From assembly GCA_024398955.1 (NCBI GenBank), contig JAKSIG010000003.1, positions 39,749 to 103,748 on the forward strand: DNA of 64,000 nucleotides, written 5' to 3'. How positions within the stretch are numbered: the stretch's first letter is position 1; every line of letters starts with the position of its first letter. The stretch comes from Fibrobacter sp. (GTDB taxonomy: Bacteria > Fibrobacterota > Fibrobacteria > Fibrobacterales > Fibrobacteraceae). Below, piece after piece: positions 7,641 through 15,107 of the stretch. Under the pieces are notes generated by a model that was not told the DNA's origin, made no database searches, and saw only the letters and a list, made by a program, of their open reading frames with translations. The position numbers and the translations under genes were made by a program.

Positions 7641-8685
7641 ATGAAGTTTTTGAAATGGACCGTGTGTTGGTTGGTGTTAATTACATCGATTGCCTGCGCC
7701 AAACCCGATGGACTTTATGTAGATAAACGTGACGGCCATGTGTATAAGTTGTCTCTTGTGGATAGCCTGGTATGGCTTGGGGGGGAACTTGGTGTATCGT
7801 CAGGATGTTGATTATATCTGCTTTGACAAGAAAATTGACAATTGCCTTAAATATGGAGCCTTGTACACTTGGTCGGTAGCAAAGGCTGCGTGTCCGACGG
7901 GGTTTCGTCTGGCTAATTCAGATGACTTTGGAAGAGTCGCTGTTGCAGAAAAAATCAAGATGCTTAGAGGCGCTGATTGGCAAGGTTTTGACAAGCTGAA
8001 TTTTAATGCGGTTCCTAGTGGCTATTGCGATCATGCGGGGTGCTGGAATTTGGATAAAAGCGCTCATTACTGGACTGGTGAAGATGCTGGAAATTATGGC
8101 ATTACTCTTGTCTTGACGAATACTTGGGGCCGCAAGATGGTCGATAAGAAGGATTATCTGGCTGCACGCTGTGTGGCTACGGATTCCTCGATAATTAGGA
8201 GAGCCTTTGCTTACTGGAAACAATCTGTAGACGAACCCAGGAATGGCTATGTTGAGGATCGTCGCGATGGTCGCAAATATAAGGTGACTGCTGTTGATGG
8301 TTTGTATTGGTTTGCCGAAAATCTTGAGTTTAAGATTGGTCAAAGTTTCTGCTACGAAAATTCAGTGGAAAACTGCAGCCTTTATGGAAGACTGTATTCG
8401 TGGGAAACGGCAAAGCATGCCTGTCCTGCGGGATGGGCTTTGCCAAGTGCTGATGAGTTGGATAAAATGGTAAATGCTGCTGATAGTCTTTTTGCAGCGC
8501 TTCCTGGAGGCGAAAAGACGGATGACGGTTTTTGGGGGAAAGGCAAGTACGGATCTTTCTGGAGTTCGTCGGAAGAAGATAAGATGCACGCTTTTTACTG
8601 GGAATATAATAAGGCGTGGAAAAAACGCAGTGTTTATAAGGAACACGGGAAGTCGGTTAGGTGCGTGAGGAGAGTAAAGAAATAG
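7641..8685 (+). pseudogene. Two-domain FISUMP secreted protein split by a frameshift at a G7 run
   Basis: From ATG 7641 the reading frame gives a signal peptide (MKFLKWTVCWLVLITSIACA) and the start of a FISUMP domain (YVDKRDGHVYKLSLVDSLVWLGG), then leaves frame and stops at 7807-7809. The rest of that domain (NLVYRQDVDYICFDKK onward) and a second FISUMP domain (DRRDGRKYKVTAVDGLYWFAENLEF to KSVRCVRRVKK) continue in another frame to 8685. The shift falls in a run of seven G at 7779-7785; six G would restore one open frame of about 347 residues. This may be a real pseudogene, a phase-variable tract or a sequencing error. No convincing alternative start with a signal peptide exists for the downstream part. 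Confidence 0.75.
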
Positions 8686-8720
8686 TCCGCTCACGTGAGT
8701 TCAAGTCATTATACCAAAAA

Positions 8721-8756
8721 ACAAGAAACCCCTGCGATAGCAGGGGTCTTCTTGTT
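8721..8756 (+). terminator. Strong hairpin terminator of the FISUMP gene pair
   Basis: ACAAGAA-ACCCCTGC, tetraloop GATA, GCAGGGGT then CTTCTTGT. The outer arms also pair, giving an extended stem. It also separates the plus-strand genes from the minus-strand tRNA. Confidence 0.8.
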
Positions 8757-8758
8757 TC

Positions 8759-8832
8759 TCGGAATAGCGAGATTCGAACTCACGACCTCTTGCTCCCGAA
8801 GCAAGCGCTCTACCAGACTGAGCTATATTCCG
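8759..8832 (-). tRNA. tRNA-Pro (anticodon CGG)
   Basis: The minus strand folds as a cloverleaf: acceptor CGGAATA pairs with TATTCCG; the D arm contains AGCTCAGTCTGGTAGAGC; the anticodon arm CTTGC-TTCGGGA-GCAAG has anticodon CGG; the T arm contains GTTCGAATC. The C1-G72 pair is typical of bacterial proline tRNA. No CCA is encoded (discriminator A). Confidence 0.95.
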
Positions 8833-8893
8833 TTTTGTGAGTCCAAATATAGATAGTGGTTTGGACTTTTTAAAGGGGTCTAGGGTAAAAAAA

Positions 8894-9373
8894 TCACTTT
8901 TTTGCCCTGGGTTTGCCCTTTGAATTGAGTTTTGGGGCTGGTTTTCCTAGCTTCATGATGCTGGACCCTGCATTGTCGGGTTCAACTTTATAGAGGGTAA
9001 TGCGATTGCTCCATTCGGTGCGAGCCTTACGGTCGATGATATGCTTTACATTGCCATATTCGGGGTTTCCGCCTCCGTGGATGACGCGGAGAACGGACAG
9101 GCCTGCAATTAGAAGGTCGTCGATGCGACGTTCGACGGCTGCGGCCGCTTCTTCGGATGTGTAGCCGTGGAGGTCGATTTCGTCTTCGGGAACAGGAAGG
9201 TCCCAGCTGGATGGGCTGCGCCCCATTTTTTTGCCTCGAGGACCCCGAGTACGAGGACGCGCTGCGGCTTCGATTTTTTCAGCCTGCTGACGCTCCTTGT
9301 CCTTGTCTTCCATGTGGTGGTTCATAATCCATTCCATCTGGAAACGTTCTTCTTCGTTGAGTTCCGTGGCCAT
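8894..9373 (-). CDS. Smr-domain protein
   Basis: A 159-residue protein with a basic, charged N-terminal half (helical MEDKDKERQQAEKIEAAARP) and a C-terminal Smr domain (residues about 66-145). The Smr signatures are EIDLHGYTSEEA (LDLHGxxxxEA) and LRVIHGGGNPEYG (HGxG). Smr domains act as DNA or RNA nicking nucleases, in ribosome rescue or recombination. There is no MutS ATPase, so this is a stand-alone Smr. The ATG at 9373 is preferred over a GTG at 9379 because GAGG lies 5 nt upstream of it and overlaps the GTG. A promoter element (TAGATTTG) is visible upstream. Confidence 0.8.
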   Translation of the reverse strand: MATELNEEERFQMEWIMNHHMEDKDKERQQAEKIEAAARPRTRGPRGKKMGRSPSSWDLPVPEDEIDLHGYTSEEAAAAVERRIDDLLIAGLSVLRVIHGGGNPEYGNVKHIIDRKARTEWSNRITLYKVEPDNAGSSIMKLGKPAPKLNSKGKPRAKK

Positions 9374-9398
9374 AAACACCTCGTGAAAATTAATGGCG

Positions 9399-9406
9399 CA
9401 AATCTA
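9399..9406 (-). promoter_or_regulatory. Putative -7 element of the Smr gene
   Basis: On the minus strand this reads TAGATTTG, an exact TAnnTTTG match, followed by GCGCC and a short leader with the GAGG ribosome site. Confidence 0.5.
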
Positions 9407-9473
9407 GAAAAAAACAGGTGTGGTACAAAGTTTTTCCTATTTTTTCTATAAAGATTGAGTTTAGGGTGTGCGG

Positions 9474-9860
9474 ATGAAACTGAGAAGAATTTCCTTACTA
9501 CTATTCCTTTGTAGTCTGCTTTATGCCGGGGAACACGACAATGTCGTAAAATTCCTGCGAGATATGATGGAACATTCAAAATTTGAAAACTATGATTTTT
9601 TGAACGCCCATTGCTCCGGAGATTTGTTAAAAAAACTGGAAGCGGACTATGATTATGAATGTGAAGATGGTCCTTGCTATGCTGTATGGAAATTTAGGGA
9701 AGGGGCCAGCGATGTCTTGAAATGGAAAGTTATGGAAGTTAAGCCGATTGGTGATGGCTGGTATCTTTATACTTTTCAGGAGAACGATGTTGTTTCGAGT
9801 CGTCGTGTTCATGTTCGTGTAGAAAATGATTCGGTAATACTTCTTGATTTAAAACCATAA
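9474..9860 (+). CDS. Small exported protein, family not recognised
   Basis: A 128-residue protein with a hydrophobic signal sequence (MKLRRISLLLFLCSLLYAG). The mature part is acidic and contains three Cys (HCSGDLLKK, YECEDGPCY) and an alternating beta-rich C-terminal half (DGWYLYTFQENDVVSSRRVHVRVENDSVILLDL). The arrangement recalls small NTF2- or DUF3828-like periplasmic folds, but no motif proves it. The ATG at 9474 is chosen over an in-frame GTG two codons earlier. It stands just before the ABC transporter gene (about 84 nt), with no visible link in function. Confidence 0.55.
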   Translation: MKLRRISLLLFLCSLLYAGEHDNVVKFLRDMMEHSKFENYDFLNAHCSGDLLKKLEADYDYECEDGPCYAVWKFREGASDVLKWKVMEVKPIGDGWYLYTFQENDVVSSRRVHVRVENDSVILLDLKP

Positions 9861-9907
9861 TCAATCATGTTTGTGGGCAAACAGAAAAAATTGTTTGCTG
9901 ATATACC

Positions 9908-9914
9908 TATATTT
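9908..9914 (+). promoter_or_regulatory. Putative -7 element of the amino-acid ABC transporter operon
   Basis: TATATTT followed by CACAAC and an ATG at 9921. Transcription would begin near 9921, leaving a 24-nt leader with AGGA before the preferred ATG at 9945. Confidence 0.45.
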
Positions 9915-9944
9915 CACAACATGTTTTTCAATAGGAATGGTCGC

Positions 9945-12173
9945 ATGGTTCGTAATGTTTTTAAGATGGTTGTGACTGCTGCTTTGGCTCTTTCCGCTAT
10001 GGTCTTTGTGGGTTGCTCTGCAGGTGGTGACGACGCTTTGGTCAATCGCGTGTTCAAGGTTTCTGACCTGGGCAAGAAGAAGGTTGGTGTGCAGATTGGC
10101 AACACCGCCGACATTTATGCTTCTGAATATGGTGGCGATACCGCAAAGATCGATGTGGAACGCTACACCAAGTTGGCGGACGCGGTTCAGGCCTTGAAGC
10201 AGGGCAAGATTGACGCGGTGCTTTTGGATGACCAGCCGGCAATTTACTTCGTGAAGCAGAATCCCACGCTGCGAGTTTTGGACGAAGCTTTCGTGGAAGA
10301 AACTTATGCAGGTGTGATCGCCAAGGGTAACGAAGGCCTCTTGGATACCTTCAACCTGGTGCTGAAGGAAATGCACGAGAATGGCATTTTCGATTCCTTG
10401 ATGAACACTTACATCAACGGCACTGGCTCTTACCATTACGCTCAGAAAGTGAAGGAAGGACCTCATCTGGTGCTGGCTACCAACGCCCAGTTCCCGCCTT
10501 ACGAATATCACGAAGGTGAATTTATCGTGGGTCTTGAAATTGAGCTGGCTTACTACCTGGCCGATAAGATGGGTCGTGTGCTGGAAATTCAGGATATTGA
10601 ATTTGACGCTGTGATTAACGCCGTAAGTTCCGGCAAGGCTGACCTTGGCCTTTCTGGCTTTACCGTTACGGAGGAACGCAAGAAGTCCATCAACTTCACC
10701 GACAAGCTGGTGGATAACAAGGTTGTAATCATGGTTCGCGGCGATATTAAACCTAGCGAACTAGACAACAAGGTTTTTACTGTTAGCGATCTTGGTCATA
10801 AAAAGGTGGGTGTGCAGATTGGCAACACCGCCGACATTTATGCTTCTGAATATGGTGGCGATACCGCAAAGATCGATGTGGAACGCTACACCAAGTTGGC
10901 GGACGCGGTTCAGGCCTTGAAGCAGGGCAAGATTGACGCGGTGCTTTTGGATGACCAGCCGGCAATTTACTTCGTGAAGCAGAATCCCACGCTGCGAGTT
11001 TTGGACGAAGCTTTCGTGGAAGAAACTTATGCAGGTGTGATCGCCAAGGGTAACGAAGGCCTCTTGGATACCTTCAACCTGGTGCTGAAGGAAATGCACG
11101 AGAATGGAATTTTTGATTCCTTGATGAATACCTACATCAACGGCACTGGCTCTTTCCATTACGCCCAGAAGGTGAAGGAAGGACCTCATCTGGTGCTGGC
11201 CACCAACGCTCAGTTCCCGCCTTATGAATATCACGAAGGTGAATTCATCGTGGGTCTTGAAATCGAGTTGGCTTACTACCTGGCCGACAAGATGGGTCGT
11301 GTGCTGGAAATTCAGGATATTGAATTTGACGCTGTGATTAACGCCGTAAGTTCCGGCAAGGCTGACCTTGGCCTTTCTGGCTTTACCGTTACGGAGGAAC
11401 GCAAGAAGTCCATCAACTTCACCGACAAGCTGGTGGATAACCGCGTGGTGATTTTGGTCCGTACGGGCATGAAGGAAGATTCCGAAGAAACCTTCGTGGA
11501 AAAGTTCCAGAAGAATTTCATTAAGGATAACCGTTGGAAGTACATTGCCGAAGGTCTTCGTAATACCATAATTATTGCGCTTTGCGCTGCATTGCTTGGC
11601 ATTCTCATTGGCTTCTTGGTGGCCATGGTTCGCGTGAATCATGAGTTCAACGGAAAGTGCAAGATTGCCAACTGGGTTTGCAAGGCTTACCTGGCGGTAA
11701 TCCGCGGAACTCCGATGATGGTCCAGCTGTTGATCATCTATTACATCGTTTTCTCTTCTGTGAACATAAACAAGTTGCTTGTGGCGATTATTGCTTTTGG
11801 CATTAACTCCGGCGCCTACGTTTCTGAAATTATCCGCGGAGGCATCAAGGCGGTGGATCCGGGGCAGATTGAAGCTGGTCGCAGTCTTGGCCTGAAGTTC
11901 AGGACGGTGATGCTCCATGTGGTTTATCCTCAGGCTTTCAAGAATTCCTTGCCGGCGTTGACCAACGAGTTTATTTCTCTCATCAAGGAAACGTCCATTT
12001 GCGGCTACATCGGCTTGACTGACTTGACCCGCGGTGGCGACATTATCCGAAGCTTGACTTACGAGGCCATGTTCCCGTTGATTTCTGTGGCTATTGTCTA
12101 CTTTATCATTGTGGCAGGGCTTTCCACTTGCGTGGCTCGCCTTGAAAAACGTTTGAAGAAGAACGAACGCTAG
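9945..12173 (+). CDS. Polar amino-acid ABC transporter: binding-protein/permease fusion with duplicated, permuted binding domains
   Basis: A 742-residue fusion of the GlnH/HisJ binding-protein and HisM/GlnP permease families. After the signal sequence (VVTAALALSAMVFVGC) the lobe order is unusual. It begins with a lobe-2 segment (KVGVQIGNTADIYASEYGG to HENGIFDSLMNTYI), then lobe 1 (HLVLATNAQFPPYEYHEGEF to EERKKSINFTD), then lobe 2 and lobe 1 again with a 241-residue period. In GlnH, lobe 1 precedes lobe 2. The permease (from about residue 535) has five or so membrane helices and the EAA loop EAGRSLGLKFRTVMLHVVYP that docks the ATPase. ATG 9945 is preferred (AGGA 8 nt upstream); ATG 9921 is possible. 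Substrate is probably glutamine or another polar amino acid. Confidence 0.85.
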   Translation: MVRNVFKMVVTAALALSAMVFVGCSAGGDDALVNRVFKVSDLGKKKVGVQIGNTADIYASEYGGDTAKIDVERYTKLADAVQALKQGKIDAVLLDDQPAIYFVKQNPTLRVLDEAFVEETYAGVIAKGNEGLLDTFNLVLKEMHENGIFDSLMNTYINGTGSYHYAQKVKEGPHLVLATNAQFPPYEYHEGEFIVGLEIELAYYLADKMGRVLEIQDIEFDAVINAVSSGKADLGLSGFTVTEERKKSINFTDKLVDNKVVIMVRGDIKPSELDNKVFTVSDLGHKKVGVQIGNTADIYASEYGGDTAKIDVERYTKLADAVQALKQGKIDAVLLDDQPAIYFVKQNPTLRVLDEAFVEETYAGVIAKGNEGLLDTFNLVLKEMHENGIFDSLMNTYINGTGSFHYAQKVKEGPHLVLATNAQFPPYEYHEGEFIVGLEIELAYYLADKMGRVLEIQDIEFDAVINAVSSGKADLGLSGFTVTEERKKSINFTDKLVDNRVVILVRTGMKEDSEETFVEKFQKNFIKDNRWKYIAEGLRNTIIIALCAALLGILIGFLVAMVRVNHEFNGKCKIANWVCKAYLAVIRGTPMMVQLLIIYYIVFSSVNINKLLVAIIAFGINSGAYVSEIIRGGIKAVDPGQIEAGRSLGLKFRTVMLHVVYPQAFKNSLPALTNEFISLIKETSICGYIGLTDLTRGGDIIRSLTYEAMFPLISVAIVYFIIVAGLSTCVARLEKRLKKNER
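10082..11441 (+). repeat. In-gene tandem duplication, 723-bp period
   Basis: Copies 10082-10718 and 10805-11441 are almost identical. The first about 290 bases (from GCAGATTGGC at 10091/10814) and the last about 150 bases are the same in both. The middle (about 10386-10570 against 11109-11293) has roughly a dozen differences, nearly all synonymous, with one Tyr to Phe change. The 86-bp linker regions between the copies are diverged (TCTGACCTGGGCAAG against AGCGATCTTGGTCAT). Confidence 0.9.
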
Positions 12174-12185
12174 GAGGAAACGGTT

Positions 12186-12926
12186 ATGGCAAAAGAAGTA
12201 ATGATTCAGGTGAAGAACCTTTGCAAGTCCTACGGCGACAAGCAGATTTTGAAGAACATTGATGCGGAGTTCCACAAGGGTGACGTGGTTGCCATTATCG
12301 GACCTTCGGGTTGCGGTAAATCGACATTCCTTCGCATGTTGAACCTTTTGGAAAAGCCTACCAGCGGTGACATTTTGCTGGATGGCAAGAGCATTCTGGA
12401 TAAGAATGTTTCCAAGCCCACAATTCGTGCCCGCGTGGGAATGGTGTTCCAGCAGTTTAACTTGTTCAAGAACATGACTGCGTTGAAGAACGTGATGTTT
12501 GCGCCTGTAAAGCTTGGCCGCATGACCAAGGCCGAAGGCGAAAAGCAGGCCATGGAATTGCTGAAGCGAGTGGGCTTGGCTGACCGCGCCGACCATTATC
12601 CGGCCCAGCTTTCGGGTGGTCAGCAGCAGCGTGTGGCCATTGCCCGCGCCGCCGCCATGAATCCTGAGGCAATCTTGTTTGATGAACCTACCAGTGCCTT
12701 GGACCCTGAAATGGTGGGCGAAGTCCTGAAGATCATGAAGGACTTGGCTCAGTCCGGCATGACCATGCTGGTGGTGACCCACGAAATGGGCTTTGCCCGC
12801 GAGGTGGCAAACCGCGTGCTGTTCTTTGCCGATGGCGTCATCAAGGAACAGGGAACTCCTGAGGAAATCTTTGAGCATCCGAAAGATGACCGCCTGAAGG
12901 ACTTCCTGGCTGCAATCAAGAAGTAA
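12186..12926 (+). CDS. Polar amino-acid ABC transporter ATP-binding protein (GlnQ-like)
   Basis: A 246-residue ATPase that powers the adjacent binding-protein/permease fusion. Walker A is GPSGCGKST (residues about 38-46), the Q-loop is VFQQFNLF, the signature is LSGGQQQR, Walker B is [12 protein letters not shown] and the switch His lies in VVTHEMG. The length and sequence follow the GlnQ/HisP/ArtP class. It starts 12 nt after the fusion gene with a strong ribosome site (AGGAGG). The two-gene unit is a complete importer, resembling GlnPQ systems in which binding domains are fused to the permease. Confidence 0.93.
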   Translation: MAKEVMIQVKNLCKSYGDKQILKNIDAEFHKGDVVAIIGPSGCGKSTFLRMLNLLEKPTSGDILLDGKSILDKNVSKPTIRARVGMVFQQFNLFKNMTALKNVMFAPVKLGRMTKAEGEKQAMELLKRVGLADRADHYPAQLSGGQQQRVAIARAAAMNPEAILFDEPTSALDPEMVGEVLKIMKDLAQSGMTMLVVTHEMGFAREVANRVLFFADGVIKEQGTPEEIFEHPKDDRLKDFLAAIKK

Positions 12927-12945
12927 AAAAACGGGTCAAAAAAAC

Positions 12946-12968
12946 GGGTCGCTGGTGCGGCCCTTTTT
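12946..12968 (+). terminator. Terminator of the amino-acid ABC transporter operon
   Basis: Stem GGGTCGC / GCGGCCC (one wobble), loop TGGT, then T6. A direct repeat AAAAAACGGGTC occurs just before it. Confidence 0.7.
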
Positions 12969-12990
12969 TAATGTTCTTTGAATTGGTGAA

Positions 12991-14973
12991 TTAACGGATT
13001 CGAATGACGGATTGGCGTAGGGCCTTTCCGTTTTTTGTTTCGCGCATTAGGTAGACGCCGGCTTTTTGGGGGGCAGACTTGAGTATATTTCCATTCATAT
13101 CAAAATACTGAGTTGTTGTTGTGTGCAATTCCAGAATATTTTGATGCTTCTGCAAAATAAAGGTTCCCGAATCTGCTGAACTGTCTGGCTTTGTTATGAT
13201 GGTACTGTCGGATGGTGTTTCAATAGGAGTGTTCGTAGAATCTTTAATTTGCTCATTAATGGTCGTATCTACAATTGTTATGTTGATGATAAGGCTTGCC
13301 TGGTTTTTGCCATAGACGACGGCTTGCTTAATGGTAAATTGGTCTCCTGCATTTACCTTATTTGGCATATGCCCAACCTTGGAAGTCATGGTTGACAAAT
13401 CTACGTTGGAGAATACCACATTGTTCCCGTTGCTGCTCCAGGCGACAACTGCGCCCTTGGCGTCAAACCAGTGACCAGTACCTTCACCTGTGGTATTGCT
13501 GTTTAAAGAACCGTCAGGTTCAATGGCGTAGAAACTTGCCTTTGTTGCAATTTCACTTTGTTTTACGCCTAGGATTTCTGCAACTTTTGCCCCTTGCAGG
13601 TCTACTGTAATGGGGGCGTAGTTATTGCTGATGGGTAACTGCGCCTTTAGAGCAATCTCTGTGACTGTAAGAGGTTCTGCAGGATTGCCGCTGGAATCTG
13701 CAGTTGTTGAACAGTCTCCGCCCAGGCAAAAACTGATACTGTTTCCATTAACACTGACGTCGGTAAAGTTCAGTCCTGTCTTGGCTCCGCTATACCATCG
13801 GATAGCGGGGTAGAGATCGTCGGAGAATGCGCTGTAGGAAGCATTAAAGAAGGCTGACGCACGACTGCCCGGAGACGGCCATTGATCATTTTCAGGATCG
13901 CTGGAATTTCCTTTTGAATCGGCGTGAACAATGCGTAAACCGAGTGCATTTGCAGCAGAATTTGCTCCAATAGAAAAATCATAATGCTGCATTAGGAGAC
14001 CGCTGCCTTTGAGAGAGGCGTTTCTGCCCTCGTTCTTTACGTAAGACCAAACTAAGCCTTCTTTGCTGGGACGGCTGGGATTTTTAAAGCGAAAACATTT
14101 TTCACCGGCTGTTGTTGAAATTTTGCCAATGTCGTCTGCGGAAACGTCGACAAAGGGAATCCAGCCTTGGTCGGCACGATAGAAGTCGTTGATGGCTATG
14201 GGATTCCAGTCGTTAGCGCGATTGCCCATGGTGCAGTAATCACCATACCAGTAAAGGTCGGGCCAGCCAAATACCATGTGTCCATTTTCATGAATGAAAA
14301 CGTAGATGGAAAATTTTCCTGGCATGTCGGTCATTTGATGTTTTTGCAGAAGAACGCCGTCGCGCTTTTCGCTTGACCAGCCTGCATGCGGCCACAGTCC
14401 CTGTCCCCATGTTAGACCGGGACCTGCGTACACGATATTGATGGCTTCGGTAATGCCGTCTTTGTCGTTGTCGTAGCGGGAGTAATCCACTTGGGGATCG
14501 AAGTACTCGAATATTTCCTTGACCAAAACATCGGAACCGGAATATCCTTCCAGCCCTTCGTAATAGGATTTGGGGTGTTTTGCACGGTACCAGCCAAATA
14601 CTTCATTGGTAAAGTCTAGCTGTCCGTTGGAAACGTCTAGATAGTAATCGCGAACTGAACCCTTGCAGCCGTCGCGGTTGAATCCTTCCTTGTTCAACCA
14701 GTCAGAAATTTCATCGACTGTTACAGGAGCGGGTTGATCAGAAAAATCAACCAGGAGGGTTAAACCGTAAATTTTTCCTTTGGGTGCAGAATAATGGCTC
14801 GTTTCTGTAGCGGGAGCCCTCATCATTTTGGAACCGCGGGTGTTGTCAAACTTGGTAATGGTCCCTGCAGGCCAAGATTGAACTCGCTTTCCTTGATACA
14901 CAATATCTGCAAGGGATGTTCCAAACAATGCGAGTACAGAACACCCGAAAATCAATTTTTTCAAACAGCGCAT
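12991..14973 (-). CDS. Secreted M6-family metalloprotease with DUF4859-like region and C-terminal sorting segment
   Basis: A 660-residue protein from ATG 14973, chosen because AGGTGG lies 5 nt upstream and a Sec signal (CLKKLIFGCSVLALFGTSLA) follows. An upstream in-frame start adds 26 residues with no ribosome site. Zinc-site motif HENGHMVFGWPDLY places the ligands at His228 and His232 with catalytic Glu229, as in M6/immune-inhibitor-A proteases. SRYDNDKDG is a Ca-binding-like segment. Residues about 440-570 (GHWFDAKGAVVAWSSNG) match the DUF4859 pattern. The C-terminus (FDMNGNILKSAPQKAGVYL to SVIRIR) looks like a type IX secretion sorting domain. Likely substrate is extracellular protein or glycoprotein. 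Confidence 0.8.
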   Translation of the reverse strand: MRCLKKLIFGCSVLALFGTSLADIVYQGKRVQSWPAGTITKFDNTRGSKMMRAPATETSHYSAPKGKIYGLTLLVDFSDQPAPVTVDEISDWLNKEGFNRDGCKGSVRDYYLDVSNGQLDFTNEVFGWYRAKHPKSYYEGLEGYSGSDVLVKEIFEYFDPQVDYSRYDNDKDGITEAINIVYAGPGLTWGQGLWPHAGWSSEKRDGVLLQKHQMTDMPGKFSIYVFIHENGHMVFGWPDLYWYGDYCTMGNRANDWNPIAINDFYRADQGWIPFVDVSADDIGKISTTAGEKCFRFKNPSRPSKEGLVWSYVKNEGRNASLKGSGLLMQHYDFSIGANSAANALGLRIVHADSKGNSSDPENDQWPSPGSRASAFFNASYSAFSDDLYPAIRWYSGAKTGLNFTDVSVNGNSISFCLGGDCSTTADSSGNPAEPLTVTEIALKAQLPISNNYAPITVDLQGAKVAEILGVKQSEIATKASFYAIEPDGSLNSNTTGEGTGHWFDAKGAVVAWSSNGNNVVFSNVDLSTMTSKVGHMPNKVNAGDQFTIKQAVVYGKNQASLIINITIVDTTINEQIKDSTNTPIETPSDSTIITKPDSSADSGTFILQKHQNILELHTTTTQYFDMNGNILKSAPQKAGVYLMRETKNGKALRQSVIRIR

Positions 14974-15065
14974 ACATTCCACCTTTTGCGTGAAATATAT
15001 GTTAAAATAAGGGACTTTGTATACAGTTTTGGGGTGTTTTCTTTTGTACACTCTAATATGCGTGT

Positions 15066-15090
15066 AAAAAACGTTTTTAAAACGTTTTTT
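15066..15090. promoter_or_regulatory. Palindromic candidate operator upstream of the GH3 gene
   Basis: A near-perfect 25-bp inverted repeat made of two AAAACGTTTT-type palindromes (arms AAAAAACGTTTT and AAAACGTTTTTT around a central T/A). It directly precedes the -7-like TAAATTT of the GH3 gene and lies in the shared region divergent from the M6 protease. LacI-type regulators bind AACG/CGTT-centred sites, so it may sense sugar availability; this is inference. Confidence 0.45.
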
Positions 15091-15093
15091 GCT

Positions 15094-15100
15094 TAAATTT
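15094..15100 (+). promoter_or_regulatory. Putative -7 element of the GH3 gene (leaderless)
   Basis: TAAATTT followed by AGAACGT (7 nt) and the ATG at 15108. No Shine-Dalgarno fits in this space. Confidence 0.5.
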
Positions 15101-15107
15101 AGAACGT

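Noticed and set aside
10761..12878. A 705-codon open frame on minus opposite the ABC transporter genes
   Set aside because: Antisense to two well-supported ABC transporter genes; its His/Gln-rich translation has no known domain.
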